From positions 62,001 to 126,000 of the forward strand of contig CP115556.1 in assembly GCA_030168595.1 (NCBI GenBank): a DNA stretch of 64,000 nt, given 5' to 3'. Positions 1 through 9,085 of this stretch are shown in pieces; position 1 is the stretch's first letter; each line of letters begins with the position of its first letter. Below the pieces are notes generated by a model. It was not told the origin of the DNA. It ran no database searches and was given only the letters and a program-made list of their open reading frames with translations. Both the position numbers and the translations under genes were made by a program. This stretch comes from Methanomassiliicoccales archaeon LGM-DZ1. GTDB taxonomy: Archaea; Thermoplasmatota; Thermoplasmata; Methanomassiliicoccales; Methanomethylophilaceae.

Positions 1-301
1 CGCTCATCGGGTCGTCAAGCCTGCTGAAGACGCTCTTCGAGTCCTCAAGGAAGTCATGGAGGGCGTCGGTGACCGCGCTGAGCAATATGTCCTCCTTGCT
101 TTTGAAGCGGTTGTAGAGGCTGCCGTTGAGTATACCGGTCTTCAGGACGATGTCGCGGGTGGTGGTGTTCTCATATCCTTTAAGATAGAACAGCTCCACC
201 GCTGCCATCTTGATCTTATCGCGCGCCTCCTCGCGTTTTTCTTCTGCGGATTTCTTGGCAGTCTTGCCTTCCGCCGTCTCCTGCATATCGGAATTCCCCA
301 T
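1..301 (-). CDS. TetR/AcrR-family transcriptional regulator (partial, runs off left edge)
   Basis: The minus strand is open from ATG at 301 to the window edge, giving 100 residues. After a charged lysine/glutamate-rich lead there is a TetR helix-turn-helix: KIKMAAVELFYLKGYENTT, then TRDIVLKTGILNGSLYNRF and KSKEDILL. The ligand-binding domain lies outside the window. It diverges from the MMPL exporter at 522, the usual arrangement of a repressor and the efflux pump it controls. A second in-frame ATG at 286 lies about 27 nt from a TATA-like TTTAAATA (313-320), so it may be the true leaderless start. The family call is from the HTH; the target is inferred. Confidence 0.8.
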   Translation of the reverse strand, partial: MGNSDMQETAEGKTAKKSAEEKREEARDKIKMAAVELFYLKGYENTTTRDIVLKTGILNGSLYNRFKSKEDILLSAVTDALHDFLEDSKSVFSRLDDPMS

Positions 302-319
302 GCTCAGACCCTATTTAAA

Positions 320-335
320 TTTGAGCAGGCTCAAA
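320..335. promoter_or_regulatory. Perfect palindrome, probable TetR operator
   Basis: TTTGAGC-AG-GCTCAAA is a perfect inverted repeat lying just upstream of the TetR gene and overlapping its TATA-like AATTTAAATAG. Its size and place fit an autoregulatory operator. The rest of the intergenic stretch (336-521) holds TATA-like elements near 380-388 and 475-486, the latter suited to the MMPL gene, and a short GGTGA before its ATG. Confidence 0.5.
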
Positions 336-521
336 ACATTTTTATCAAAATTTCCGTTCTAATCCAGTCTCGATATTTCTAGTATATAAATTTACTAACG
401 AAAACGAACCGCAGGCAGGGCAGCGGTGAATTATTATCAATCGTTTATCCAATTTGTTTTTTGACTATGTTCAAAATATATTTATAGCGTTAAAAAATAA
501 CCTCGCCCCATTGGTGAAACC

Positions 522-3461
522 ATGTTCTCCAAACTTGCGGACACAGTCATGAAACACTCCAAGGCGATAATCGCGCTTTGGGTCGTGGTTCTCTGCTGTG
601 CCCTGCCCTTCGGGCTCAAGAGCAACGACGTTCTCGTTTACGACATGAACGAGCTGCCGGGCTCAAGCAATGAGGCGTCCGAAGGCCAGGACATTATCAA
701 TGAATACTTCACGAACACAATCGATCTCTCAGAGATCCTTGTCATCTCATACGATAACGCCGAGGAGGCAGCGCTTACCAGCGCCGTCTATTCTGAGTTT
801 GCCTCCCGCATGAGCGCCGAGCTCGGGGACAAGGGCTTCACTGTCTCCGATTACGGATCTTATTCCAAAGGCTCGTCCGGATATCCGGGAATCGAGTTGA
901 TAGCCATCGGCTGCACCGACAAGGATTATGATGTGGTCGATGAGACAGAAAACATCAGGGACATCGTCAAAGATTCTGTCGATGCTGTTTCGGGAGCCGG
1001 CGCTCTCAAGACCTATGTCACCGGGAACGATGCGCTCACTCATGACACCATGACCTCATCCACCGAAGATGTCTCCAAGATCGACCCCATGTCCATCGTG
1101 CTCATCTTCGTGCTGCTGGGTCTCTTCTTCTATGCCATCGTCACGGCCATCATCCCGCCGGCGGTCGTCGGTATGTCCTACGGGATCGTCCTGCTCCTCC
1201 TGTACGTTATCGGGAACATGGTCGGTATCTTCTACATCACCCAGATCCTCATCCTAGTCGTCATGCTCGGAGCGGGCTGCGACTATGCGATTTTCATCAT
1301 GACCCGCTACCGCGACGAGAGGAAGATCGGAAAGGACCATCAGACCGCCCTCAGGGAGGCAGTCATGTGGGGCGGGGAGTCCGTCTTCACGTCCGGTGTC
1401 TCAGTTGTCATCGGTTTCGCCTGCCTGGCTATCTGCGACTACTCTCTCGTCAGGACCATGGGAATCATACTGGCGCTCTCCATCGTCGTGGCACTGTTCG
1501 CCGCTCTGACCTTCATCCCCTCGCTCGTCAACCTGCTCGGGGAGAAGATCTTCTGGCCCAACGCCATCAAGAAGTACCAGGACAACGAGGCCAACGTCAA
1601 GAAGGGCAAAATTAGGGGGCTCCACGCCCACCTCTCCTCCATGTCCAAGAGGTACTTCACCTGGCTGTCCAGGAACACCCACAAGTACGCGGCGCCCATC
1701 GTCGCCGTGCTCCTCGTCGTCGCCGTTCCCAGTGTCTGGTACTTCTTCGAATCCGAGGACTCAGCCGACCTCATCAGCGTTGAGCCTGACTCTGAATCCA
1801 TGGACGGACTGAATGCCATCATGGACGTTGCCGACGGCGGCATGATCATGCCTACCTATGTGGTCCTCGATCTCAATCAGAGCGCTGTCCAGAGCATAAG
1901 CACGTCCTCGGACGATTATGCGTACGCGGTGCTCGATACAGCCGGACATCTTGCGACAGATGCATATGGAAATCCGATCAGGCTTCCGTATCTGGTCTGG
2001 TCCTCCGCCGGGCTCACAGTCGATTCGGCGACCATGTCCGCATCCGGGACCGTCGTTGACATAATGACGATGACCAACCAGATCCAGAGCAAGTACAGCA
2101 GCATAATCGGATCCGCGTCCGGGCTCAACTCCTGGACCGTTCTGTATGCGACTGCCGCATCCCAGATCGCGGCTGCAGGCGAGACTCCTACCCCCGCTCT
2201 TGTTAATGCCACGCTCGTCGGAATGATGCCGTCCGCAGTTCATGATCCCATTGCCAGATTGGTCGGGGCCGGATCGTCCTACAATACGATGGATTCCACG
2301 CAGACTGTCGCGGTCACCATGTCTGGTACGACCGTTACCGGAACGATCACCGTCTCCAATATCATCGACTACATACTGAACTATGCCACCGGCATACTGT
2401 CCGCCGACGGGTCGCACGTCAGCATCATGATCGTCACCAACGAGAAGCCCATGTCAGCCAACACCATGGACTTCGTCAACGATCTGCTGGGCGACATGCA
2501 CAGCGGCGACAGCAGCTACGATTCCGTATACGCCTCCGACTGGAGCGCATCTTATGTATCCGGCACCTCTGCCTCGATGCAGTTCATCATGGATGATGTC
2601 GAGGAGCAGTTTGACTTCATCAGGGTCGTCGTCGCGGTCCTGCTGATCTGCCTGCTGTTCTTCATCCTGGGCAGCTACCTGACCCCTATCAGGGCCATAC
2701 TGACCATCTTGCTGAGCGTCATCATCACCGTCGTCCTGACAAGGATAGTCTTCAGCGACATCCTCGATACGCCGGTCATTTGGTTAGTCCCGATCGTCCT
2801 GTTCGTCGTCCTGCTCGGACTCGGCATGGACTATGAGATCTTCATGACCACCAAGATCAGGGAGAACAAGATCCGCGGAATGTCCAACGATGCGGCCATC
2901 GACAGTGCAATCAGGACCACCGGGCCCGTCATCAGCCTGTGCGCCCTCATCATGGGAGGCACCTTCCTGACCCTGCTGATCGCCAACTCGTCCATGCTCA
3001 GGGAGTTCGGGTTCGCGCTCGGGTTCGGCATCATCATCGACGGCCTGCTCATGGTCGGCTATGTCAGCCCTGCCCTCATGCACCTCATGGGCCGCTGGAG
3101 CTGGAAGGGCCCTGGGTTCCTCACCAGGAAGCACGGCATCAACCCTGACGGGACCAACCTCAACCCCGTCCCCTCCGGGACCGTGGACCCCCAGACCGGC
3201 GACGTCATCACTTCCGATGAGGATGTGAAGAACTTCAAGGAGGAGACCGTCCGCGGAGTCGCCGAGAGGGAGCAGAAGCTCGATGCGCTCAAGGCCGAGA
3301 TCAAGCCCCTCAGGGACGATGCTAGGATCGGAAGACTTGACGAAGAGGGACAGGCCCTCCTCTCCCAGAAGGAGAAGGAGCTCAGCGAGGCGAAGAGGGA
3401 GTTCAAGGCCTACTGGAAGGGACGCCGCGAAGAGCGTTACAAGATGCTCGGCATCCAGTGA
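522..3461 (+). CDS. MMPL/RND-superfamily membrane transporter
   Basis: This 979-residue protein has the duplicated RND layout: an N-terminal membrane helix (about residues 14-32), an extracytoplasmic domain, a bundle of helices (about 190-345), a second large loop rich in Ser/Thr/Ala, and a second bundle (about 700-880). Each bundle carries a conserved acidic/tyrosine motif, GAGCDYAIF and GLGMDYEIF, the proton-relay region of MMPL proteins. The last 90 residues are charged and likely form a cytoplasmic coiled coil. MMPL proteins export lipids or hydrophobic compounds by proton-motive force; the substrate is unknown. It lies beside a divergent TetR regulator and ends at a clear terminator. Confidence 0.9.
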   Translation: MFSKLADTVMKHSKAIIALWVVVLCCALPFGLKSNDVLVYDMNELPGSSNEASEGQDIINEYFTNTIDLSEILVISYDNAEEAALTSAVYSEFASRMSAELGDKGFTVSDYGSYSKGSSGYPGIELIAIGCTDKDYDVVDETENIRDIVKDSVDAVSGAGALKTYVTGNDALTHDTMTSSTEDVSKIDPMSIVLIFVLLGLFFYAIVTAIIPPAVVGMSYGIVLLLLYVIGNMVGIFYITQILILVVMLGAGCDYAIFIMTRYRDERKIGKDHQTALREAVMWGGESVFTSGVSVVIGFACLAICDYSLVRTMGIILALSIVVALFAALTFIPSLVNLLGEKIFWPNAIKKYQDNEANVKKGKIRGLHAHLSSMSKRYFTWLSRNTHKYAAPIVAVLLVVAVPSVWYFFESEDSADLISVEPDSESMDGLNAIMDVADGGMIMPTYVVLDLNQSAVQSISTSSDDYAYAVLDTAGHLATDAYGNPIRLPYLVWSSAGLTVDSATMSASGTVVDIMTMTNQIQSKYSSIIGSASGLNSWTVLYATAASQIAAAGETPTPALVNATLVGMMPSAVHDPIARLVGAGSSYNTMDSTQTVAVTMSGTTVTGTITVSNIIDYILNYATGILSADGSHVSIMIVTNEKPMSANTMDFVNDLLGDMHSGDSSYDSVYASDWSASYVSGTSASMQFIMDDVEEQFDFIRVVVAVLLICLLFFILGSYLTPIRAILTILLSVIITVVLTRIVFSDILDTPVIWLVPIVLFVVLLGLGMDYEIFMTTKIRENKIRGMSNDAAIDSAIRTTGPVISLCALIMGGTFLTLLIANSSMLREFGFALGFGIIIDGLLMVGYVSPALMHLMGRWSWKGPGFLTRKHGINPDGTNLNPVPSGTVDPQTGDVITSDEDVKNFKEETVRGVAEREQKLDALKAEIKPLRDDARIGRLDEEGQALLSQKEKELSEAKREFKAYWKGRREERYKMLGIQ

Positions 3462-3500
3462 GGCTGTTCCGATCTCGGAAACCGTTTCCCAAACACTTTC

Positions 3501-3540
3501 GGCCCCTCCTCCGGGAGGGGCCGGCCCTTTCTTTCTCTGT
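3501..3540 (+). terminator. Hairpin plus pyrimidine tract after the MMPL gene
   Basis: An 8-bp perfect stem, GGCCCCTC (3501-3508) with GAGGGGCC (3515-3522), is followed by CCCTTTCTTTCTCT. This fits transcription termination between the exporter and the reductase gene. Confidence 0.6.
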
Positions 3541-3557
3541 TCTTCTCGGAAAACGGC

Positions 3558-5108
3558 ATGAATCCCATCGGCGATATGAGTGCCATGGATTCCGAGACAT
3601 ACAAGGCGATGCTTCCGAAGCTCTCGGAGGCGTCGCAGGCATTCTATTCGGGCAAGATGTCCGTCAAGGAGTACAAGGGCATCTCCGGCGGGTTCGGCAC
3701 CTATGCGCAGCGCGGAGCGAAAGAGGGCATGGTCCGCCTCAGACTGGCCGGCGGGCGCATAACGAAGGACAAGATGGCGTTCATCGCCGGCTGCATCAGG
3801 GAGTACAGCCCGTCGCTCGTGCACTTAACGACCTGCCAGTCTGTCCAGCTTCACGGCCTGTCGGGGCCGGCGGCGGTGGAGATCATCGGCAGCGCGGCCG
3901 ACCACGGGATACTCACCTACGGCGGCGGAGGCGATTATCCCAGGAATGTGACCGCGACCCCGCTCTCCGGCGTCATAGAGGCACCGTTCGATGTGCAGCC
4001 GTACGCGGAATGCGCTTCGAGATACCTTCTCAACTACGTCGAGGGGAAGAAGCTCCCCAGGAAGCTGAAGGTGGGATTCTCCAACACCCTCGAGAACATC
4101 ACCGACGCCACCGCCAGGGACCTCGGATTCGTGGCCAGGGCCGACGGGATGTTCGACGTCTACAGCGGAGGCGGCCTGGGGGCGAACCCGAAGCTGGGTC
4201 TCCTCGTATCCGAGGGAGCGGACCCGGAGGACCTCTGCGACTACCTGGCCGCCATGGTCCGCATGTTCATGAAATACGGCAACTACCAGGACCGCTCCAA
4301 GGCCAGGGTGCGCTACATGCGCGATACGCTCGGCGATGACGGTTACATCGAGAAATTCAAAGAGTGCCTCGCCGAGGCGGAGAAGGACGAGACCGTTCCC
4401 AAGGTCTTCCCCGACCACATCCTCTGGTTCAAGAGGGGAGACGGCACCGTCCCCAAGGACCCGAGGGCCCGCCCGCAGGCGAGGAACGGGCTCTATTATG
4501 TGGTGTACCACCCGATAGGCGGAAGGATCGCGCCTTCGAAGTTCGTCGAGATCAGCGAAGCTGTCTCTCCCATCGACGAGGCGGAGGTCCGCGTCGGCCC
4601 GAACGAGACGCTGTACGTCATCAACCTCACCGGCGCCGAGGCCGACAGGATCGCCGCTGTCACCTCAGACGGGTCCCGCACCCTCTTCGAGTCGTCCATG
4701 TCCTGCATCGGGAACACGGTGTGCCAGATCGGCCTCCGCGATTCCTACGGGCTCCTGACCAGGCTCATAGAGATGGAGAGGGCCGAGGGCTTCGCCGACG
4801 GCGTTCTCCCGATGGTGAGAATCTCCGGATGCATTTCGTCATGCACAGCGCAGCAGCTCGGCGCGATAGGCCTGAAGGGCTGCGCGCCGGTGGACGGGGA
4901 GCCTGCGTTCGAGGTCTCCGTGAACGGCTCCCATGTCCGCGGGAAGGAGCGCCTCGGGGACGTTCTCGGTGCCGTGAAGGAGTCCCAGATCCCCGATTTC
5001 TTCAGGGACCTCGGCAGGGCGGTGCAGGCATCCGGGAAGTCCTTCCGCGAATGGTACGGCGGGGACGCCTCCAAGCTGAAGGCCGTCGGCGCGCCCTATC
5101 TGCACTGA
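3558..5108 (+). CDS. Siroheme/[4Fe-4S] sulfite or nitrite reductase family protein
   Basis: The 516-residue protein has the two-repeat plan of ferredoxin-dependent assimilatory sulfite/nitrite reductases. The siroheme-[4Fe-4S] ligands are visible as C-x5-C at about residues 383 and 389 (CIGNTVC) and C-x3-C at about 425 and 429 (GCISSC). The siroheme-binding half-domain shows HLTTCQSVQLHG. No extra ferredoxin or F420-binding domain is fused, unlike Fsr, so the electron donor must be separate. It would reduce sulfite to sulfide or nitrite to ammonia in the cytoplasm. The PAPS-reductase-like, cysE and cysS genes 15 kb away make a sulfur role plausible, but substrate cannot be set from sequence. 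Confidence 0.85.
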   Translation: MNPIGDMSAMDSETYKAMLPKLSEASQAFYSGKMSVKEYKGISGGFGTYAQRGAKEGMVRLRLAGGRITKDKMAFIAGCIREYSPSLVHLTTCQSVQLHGLSGPAAVEIIGSAADHGILTYGGGGDYPRNVTATPLSGVIEAPFDVQPYAECASRYLLNYVEGKKLPRKLKVGFSNTLENITDATARDLGFVARADGMFDVYSGGGLGANPKLGLLVSEGADPEDLCDYLAAMVRMFMKYGNYQDRSKARVRYMRDTLGDDGYIEKFKECLAEAEKDETVPKVFPDHILWFKRGDGTVPKDPRARPQARNGLYYVVYHPIGGRIAPSKFVEISEAVSPIDEAEVRVGPNETLYVINLTGAEADRIAAVTSDGSRTLFESSMSCIGNTVCQIGLRDSYGLLTRLIEMERAEGFADGVLPMVRISGCISSCTAQQLGAIGLKGCAPVDGEPAFEVSVNGSHVRGKERLGDVLGAVKESQIPDFFRDLGRAVQASGKSFREWYGGDASKLKAVGAPYLH

Positions 5109-5110
5109 AG

Positions 5111-5151
5111 TCCGCGCCTTCCGGCCCCGGCCTCCAGCCGGGGCCCGCGGA
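5111..5151. other. Long GC hairpin between the reductase and gltX
   Basis: A nested inverted repeat: outer TCCGCG (5111-5116) with CGCGGA (5146-5151), inner GGCCCCGGC (5123-5131) with GCCGGGGCC (5137-5145). There is no T tract after it, so a role as terminator or 3' stabiliser is only possible. A TATA-like TATTAATA (5168-5175) follows, about 27 nt before the gltX start. Confidence 0.4.
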
Positions 5152-5199
5152 CGGTTCCGCGGAACTGTATTAATAGGCGCGCGCGATTCGAAGGCCATC

Positions 5200-6885
5200 A
5201 TGTCAGAGCCCATAGAGGACACCATCAGGAAGCTCGCGCTGCAGAACGCGGTCAATTTCAAGGGCAAGGCCAACCCCAAGGCCATCGCAGGGAAGATCCT
5301 CGGCTCGCACCCCGAGCTGCGCGGGGACGTCGCCGGGCTCAACGAGACCATCGGCGGCATCGTCGCCGATGTCAACGCCATGGCTCCGGAGGCCCAGAGG
5401 AAGGAGCTGGAGGAGACCGCTCCCGAGATGCTCGTGAAGGAGAAGAAGGTCAGGACCTACGAGCTTCCCGACCTGGAGAACGCCGAGAAGGGCAAGACGG
5501 TCATGAGGATCGCCCCCGGGCCCTCCGGCCCGCTGCACATCGGGCACACTAGGGTCTCCGTCCTCAACGACGAGTACACCAAGAGGTACGGCGGCAAGCT
5601 CATCCTCAGGTTCGAGGACACCAACCCCGAGAAGATCGACCCCGAGGCGTACGACACCATCCCGGAGGACCTCGATTGGCTGGGGGTCAGGATAGACCGC
5701 AGCTACATCCAGTCCGACAGGTTCGAGCTCTACTACAAGGTCACTAAGCAACTGATCGAGCAGGGCCACGCCTATGTGTGCACCTGCGATGCGGAGAAAT
5801 GGAGGTCGCTCAAGGAGCAGAAGACGGCCTGCCCCTGCAGGGACCTGCCGGTGAACGAGCAGCTTGAGAGGTACGACAAGCTGATGGAGGGCGCTCCCGG
5901 CTTCGAGGATGCCATCGCCGTCGTGAAGACGGACATCGCCCACCCCAACCCTGCCATCAGGGACTTCGTCGCCCTCAGGGCGGTGGACGCTCCCCACCCC
6001 AGGACCGGGGACAAGTACCGCCTGTACCCCATGATGAACCTCTCCGTGGCCGTGGACGACCACGAGATGGGCATGACCCATGTGATCAGGGGGAAGGACC
6101 ACCTCAACAACACCCTGAGGCAGAAGTACATCTTCGATTACTTCGGCTGGAAGCAGCCCGAGTACATCCACTACGGCCTCGTGCACATACCGGACACGGT
6201 GCTCAAGACCTCTCTCATCAAGGAGAGCATCAGGAAAGGGGAGTACACCGGCTGGGACGATGTCAGGACCGGCACCGTCCGCGCCCTGGCCCGCAGGGGG
6301 ATCAGGCCGGAGGCCATCAGGCGCTACTGGGTCGAGAGCGGCATAAAGTCCGTGGACATCAACTTCTCCTGGGACGGCCTGTACAGCATGAACAGGGACA
6401 TCATCGACCCGATCAGCAGCAGGTACTTCTTCGTCCGCGACCCGGTCCGCTACGACATCGAGGGAGCGCAGGAGATCAAAGGGAAGGCGCCCCTGCTGCC
6501 CGACGACCCCTCCAAGGGCTTCCGCGAGTACGACCTCCAGCCGCCGTTCACCGTCTTCATCACCGAGAAGGACTCGGCGGAGTTCGCGAAGGACAAGAAG
6601 ATCAGGCTGAAGGATCTCTGCAACCTCGATTACTCCACCCCCGCGAGGTTCGCCGGGAACGATGTTTCCGGGGTCCGCGGCGGGAAGATGAAGGCTGTGC
6701 AGTGGGTCTCCAGGAGCTCCGTGCCCTGCGAGGTCCTCATGACCGACGGATCCGTCGCCAAGGGGCTGGTCGAGAACGCCCTCCTCTCCGAGAAGTCCGA
6801 TACCGTCCAGTTCGAGAGGTTCGGCTTCGTCAAGGTGGAGGAGAAGTCCCCCGAGAAGATCGTCTGCGTCTACACCCACGACTGA
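5200..6885 (+). CDS. gltX: Glutamyl-tRNA synthetase, archaeal type
   Basis: This class I aminoacyl-tRNA synthetase of 561 residues charges tRNA with glutamate. An archaeal/eukaryal N-terminal extension of about 100 residues precedes the catalytic fold. The HIGH signature is GPLHIGHTR (about residue 113), followed by LRFEDTNPEK; the KMSKS loop is the diverged LKTSLIKES. The C-terminal anticodon domain is the beta-barrel type shared with GlnRS. Archaeal GluRS often also charges tRNA-Gln for later transamidation, but that is not visible here. Start ATG 5200 is about 27 nt from the TATA box. The gene is followed by a terminator and converges on the DtxR-type gene. Confidence 0.95.
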   Translation: MSEPIEDTIRKLALQNAVNFKGKANPKAIAGKILGSHPELRGDVAGLNETIGGIVADVNAMAPEAQRKELEETAPEMLVKEKKVRTYELPDLENAEKGKTVMRIAPGPSGPLHIGHTRVSVLNDEYTKRYGGKLILRFEDTNPEKIDPEAYDTIPEDLDWLGVRIDRSYIQSDRFELYYKVTKQLIEQGHAYVCTCDAEKWRSLKEQKTACPCRDLPVNEQLERYDKLMEGAPGFEDAIAVVKTDIAHPNPAIRDFVALRAVDAPHPRTGDKYRLYPMMNLSVAVDDHEMGMTHVIRGKDHLNNTLRQKYIFDYFGWKQPEYIHYGLVHIPDTVLKTSLIKESIRKGEYTGWDDVRTGTVRALARRGIRPEAIRRYWVESGIKSVDINFSWDGLYSMNRDIIDPISSRYFFVRDPVRYDIEGAQEIKGKAPLLPDDPSKGFREYDLQPPFTVFITEKDSAEFAKDKKIRLKDLCNLDYSTPARFAGNDVSGVRGGKMKAVQWVSRSSVPCEVLMTDGSVAKGLVENALLSEKSDTVQFERFGFVKVEEKSPEKIVCVYTHD

Positions 6886-6913
6886 TCCATATTCAGGGCC
6901 GGAAGGCCCCTCT

Positions 6914-6956
6914 GCGCCGCCGAGGATGACCGTCCGAAGGCCGGCGGCGCGTTTTT
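6914..6956 (+). terminator. Hairpin with T-run after gltX
   Basis: GCGCCGCC (6914-6921) pairs with GGCGGCGC (6943-6950) and is followed at once by GTTTTT. It lies between the convergent gltX and DtxR-type genes. Confidence 0.55.
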
Positions 6957-7004
6957 CACAATAATTGATTTCCGGGAAGCGGGATGTGCCCGCGTTCCGG
7001 AGTT

Positions 7005-7673
7005 TCAGGCCGTGCAGACGTCGATGTAAACCGAAGACGCCGAATCGCTGTCGATGGCCAGGGTCTGGTCCCCGACGGTGATGACCCAGGTCCCGTCGTT
7101 GGACTCTACCGACAGCTTCCTCCCAGGGACGAGCCCCATGGAGAGGAGCTTCTTGAGCACGGACGCGTCGTTGGACCTGAGGTGCGATATCGTCCCCATG
7201 TCCCCCGGGTGCATGTCCGAGAGGAGCGAAGTGATGTTGACCTGCTGCGCCGAGACGCCTTTGCAGGGGTCCACGCAGCACTGGCAGTCGCAGTCCGGAG
7301 GGTTGCCGAGCATGTTGCACATCCTGACGGCGGACGCGTCCGAGATGGAATGCTCGATGCGGGATGCCTCCTCATGGGCCTGCTGGTGGTCCATCTCGAG
7401 TATATCGGTGAAGAAGCGCTCCACTACATGGTGCCTCTTCCTGGTGAGCCTCGCCTGGGTCAGTCCCTCCTCGGTCAGCTTCACCCCGCGGTACTTCGCG
7501 TATTCCACGAGGCCGTCCTTCGACAGGATCTTCAGCATCTCGCTGACGCTGGCGGGCGAAACGCCCATGAAAGTAGCGAGCTCCGTGGTCTTTGCCACGT
7601 TTCCATCCTCAGTCAGTTTGAGGATCGCCAGGAGGTAATCCTCGCGGTTTCCGGTGGTCATCTTCTTCCCCAA
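7005..7673 (-). CDS. DtxR/MntR-family metal-dependent repressor with FeoA (SH3-like) domain
   Basis: At 222 residues this has the full three-domain plan. An N-terminal winged helix (NREDYLLAILKL, TTELATFMGVSPASVSEML) is followed by the metal-binding/dimer domain with HHVVERFFTDIL and HEEASRIEHSIS. After a Cys-rich stretch (CDCQCCVDPC) comes a C-terminal FeoA/SH3-like domain. Such proteins bind operators when loaded with Fe(II) or Mn(II) and repress metal uptake. No transporter is adjacent. The promoter carries a DtxR-type palindrome at 7694-7709, pointing to autoregulation. The cysteine cluster between the domains may be an additional metal site; that is inference. Confidence 0.9.
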   Translation of the reverse strand: MGKKMTTGNREDYLLAILKLTEDGNVAKTTELATFMGVSPASVSEMLKILSKDGLVEYAKYRGVKLTEEGLTQARLTRKRHHVVERFFTDILEMDHQQAHEEASRIEHSISDASAVRMCNMLGNPPDCDCQCCVDPCKGVSAQQVNITSLLSDMHPGDMGTISHLRSNDASVLKKLLSMGLVPGRKLSVESNDGTWVITVGDQTLAIDSDSASSVYIDVCTA

Positions 7674-7693
7674 CGCTCTATCTGTAATTAAAG

Positions 7694-7709
7694 GTTAGGG
7701 GCACCTAAC
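7694..7709. promoter_or_regulatory. DtxR-type operator in the promoter of the DtxR-family gene
   Basis: GTTAGG-GGCA-CCTAAC is a perfect palindrome around a 4-nt spacer, matching the TTAGG/CCTAA half-sites of DtxR/IdeR/MDR1 operators. It lies 21 nt upstream of the regulator start, directly above a TATA-like TTTAATTA read on the minus strand (7683-7692), where binding would block TBP/TFB. The rest of 7710-7853 is non-coding and contains a TATA-like TTATTAATA (7823-7831) for the next gene. Confidence 0.65.
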
Positions 7710-7853
7710 AGGAATCCAGTGCCCGGATGGCGCAGATCGGATGCCGATCCGCTCTGAATATCGATTCATCCAAGCCGCCGCCGGCTCTGGCACTGGACGG
7801 TATAATGAAAATACTTAGTATGTTATTAATACCAATATCATCTAAGGACACTT

Positions 7854-8696
7854 ATGACCAAGGGAGTTCTGGGTGTCATTGCCTGCCCGATGCTCGAGGA
7901 CGAGCTGCTGTGGGCTCTGAGGAACGATAAGGAAACGAAGACCGTATGCCTCGCCGAGAACGATCACTGCGCATCCGTGCGGGAGAAAATGGATTACTGG
8001 CACATCCCGTACACTATGGTGAAGGAAAGCGACGTATGGAACGGGACCTTCCCGAAGGAAGGATACACGGTCGTCATCGTGATGAACGACCTCGCCCTCC
8101 ATGCCCAGCCCAAGGACCTGCAGGCTAAGACCGAGGACCAGGTCAGGCTCATGAGCGAGCACGTGGATTCGATCGCATGCTATTACGCGCTGTGCGGCAA
8201 CTACGGCTGGGACATCTCCGAGTTCTCCAGGAAGAACGGCCTGAAGCCGACGGCGGTCTTCCGCGACAGCACCGGGAGGGTGTGCGACGACTGCGTCGGC
8301 GTCGCGGTCAACGGAGGCGCCAAGTACCTGGAGCTGGAGAAGACGTACAAGGGCATGTTCTACGTCATACCCGCCATAGCCCACAACTGGAAGGCGTTCA
8401 TGGGGGCGAGCGACGAGGCGCAGAAGGTGCTGAGCATCGACAAGGAGATCCTGAAGGAGCTGGGGATCACCGATGAGGAAAGCTACATGCGCTGGCTCTT
8501 CGAGATCGGGCATTATCAGAACTATCTCATCATGGACACCGGCCTCGAACCCAACGAGGAGCAGTTCCATGCGGACCTCGCCGCCATGGAGAAGTCGATC
8601 AGGCTGAAGCCGATCACCATCGCCGACGGGTGGCTCTCCCTGAAGCCGTCCGAGACCATCTACCGCACCGCCAAGGCCGCCATAGGGGGCGACTGA
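7854..8696 (+). CDS. DUF1638-type protein
   Basis: This 280-residue soluble protein begins GVIACPMLEDELLWAL, which resembles the start of DUF1638 proteins found in methanogens and anaerobes, often near corrinoid methyltransferases. Cys pairs occur at DSIACYYALCGNYG and VCDDCVG and could bind a metal or cofactor. The biochemical role of the family is not established to my knowledge. A TATA box sits about 27 nt upstream of ATG 7854. The gene is followed almost without gap by an HxlR regulator, so the two are probably cotranscribed. The family call rests on pattern memory. Confidence 0.6.
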   Translation: MTKGVLGVIACPMLEDELLWALRNDKETKTVCLAENDHCASVREKMDYWHIPYTMVKESDVWNGTFPKEGYTVVIVMNDLALHAQPKDLQAKTEDQVRLMSEHVDSIACYYALCGNYGWDISEFSRKNGLKPTAVFRDSTGRVCDDCVGVAVNGGAKYLELEKTYKGMFYVIPAIAHNWKAFMGASDEAQKVLSIDKEILKELGITDEESYMRWLFEIGHYQNYLIMDTGLEPNEEQFHADLAAMEKSIRLKPITIADGWLSLKPSETIYRTAKAAIGGD

Positions 8697-8697
8697 A

Positions 8698-9045
8698 ACG
8701 CCGAGGACGCTCAGCGATCTGCCGCCGTGCCCCGTCGAGACCGCCATAGACCTCATCGGGAGCAAATGGAAGGTCCTGATCCTGAGGGACCTCATGACGG
8801 GTACGAAGCGCTTCAGCGAGCTGAAGAGGTCCGTCACCGGAGTGTCCCAGAAGGTCCTGACCCAGAGCCTCAGGTCCCTCGAGGACGATGGCCTCATCAC
8901 CAGGAAGGTCTACGCGGAGGTCCCGCCGAGGGTCGAGTACTCCATGACCGACCTCGGCGCCCTCCTGCACCCGGTGCTCGACGCCCTGGCCGTCTGGGGC
9001 AACGAGTACAAGGCCTCCCTCGGGGCCGCCGGCGGGACCGCCTGA
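8698..9045 (+). CDS. HxlR-family winged-helix regulator with non-canonical start
   Basis: The frame encodes CPVETAIDLIGSKWKVLIL, then GTKRFSELKRSVTGVSQKVL and VPPRVEYSMTDLG, the complete HxlR winged helix. The first ATG in frame (8794) would delete the first helices and the CP motif. The frame is open back to a TAG at 8683-8685, with no ATG, GTG or TTG between. The best candidate is ACG at 8698, one base after the TGA of the upstream gene and 8 nt after an AGGGGG stretch. That start gives 115 residues, normal for the family. The start is inferred; a base error or lost start codon is the alternative. Confidence 0.75.
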   Translation, partial: TPRTLSDLPPCPVETAIDLIGSKWKVLILRDLMTGTKRFSELKRSVTGVSQKVLTQSLRSLEDDGLITRKVYAEVPPRVEYSMTDLGALLHPVLDALAVWGNEYKASLGAAGGTA

Positions 9046-9085
9046 CAACCTCCGGCAGGTTCCCCGGGGGCTCTGTCCCCATAAG

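Noticed and set aside
5203-7320. A 705-codon open frame on the minus strand opposite gltX
   Set aside because: Antisense of gltX and of neighbouring sequence; the high GC content removes stop codons. Its composition (Val, Leu, Gly, Asp, His runs) is that of a shadow frame.
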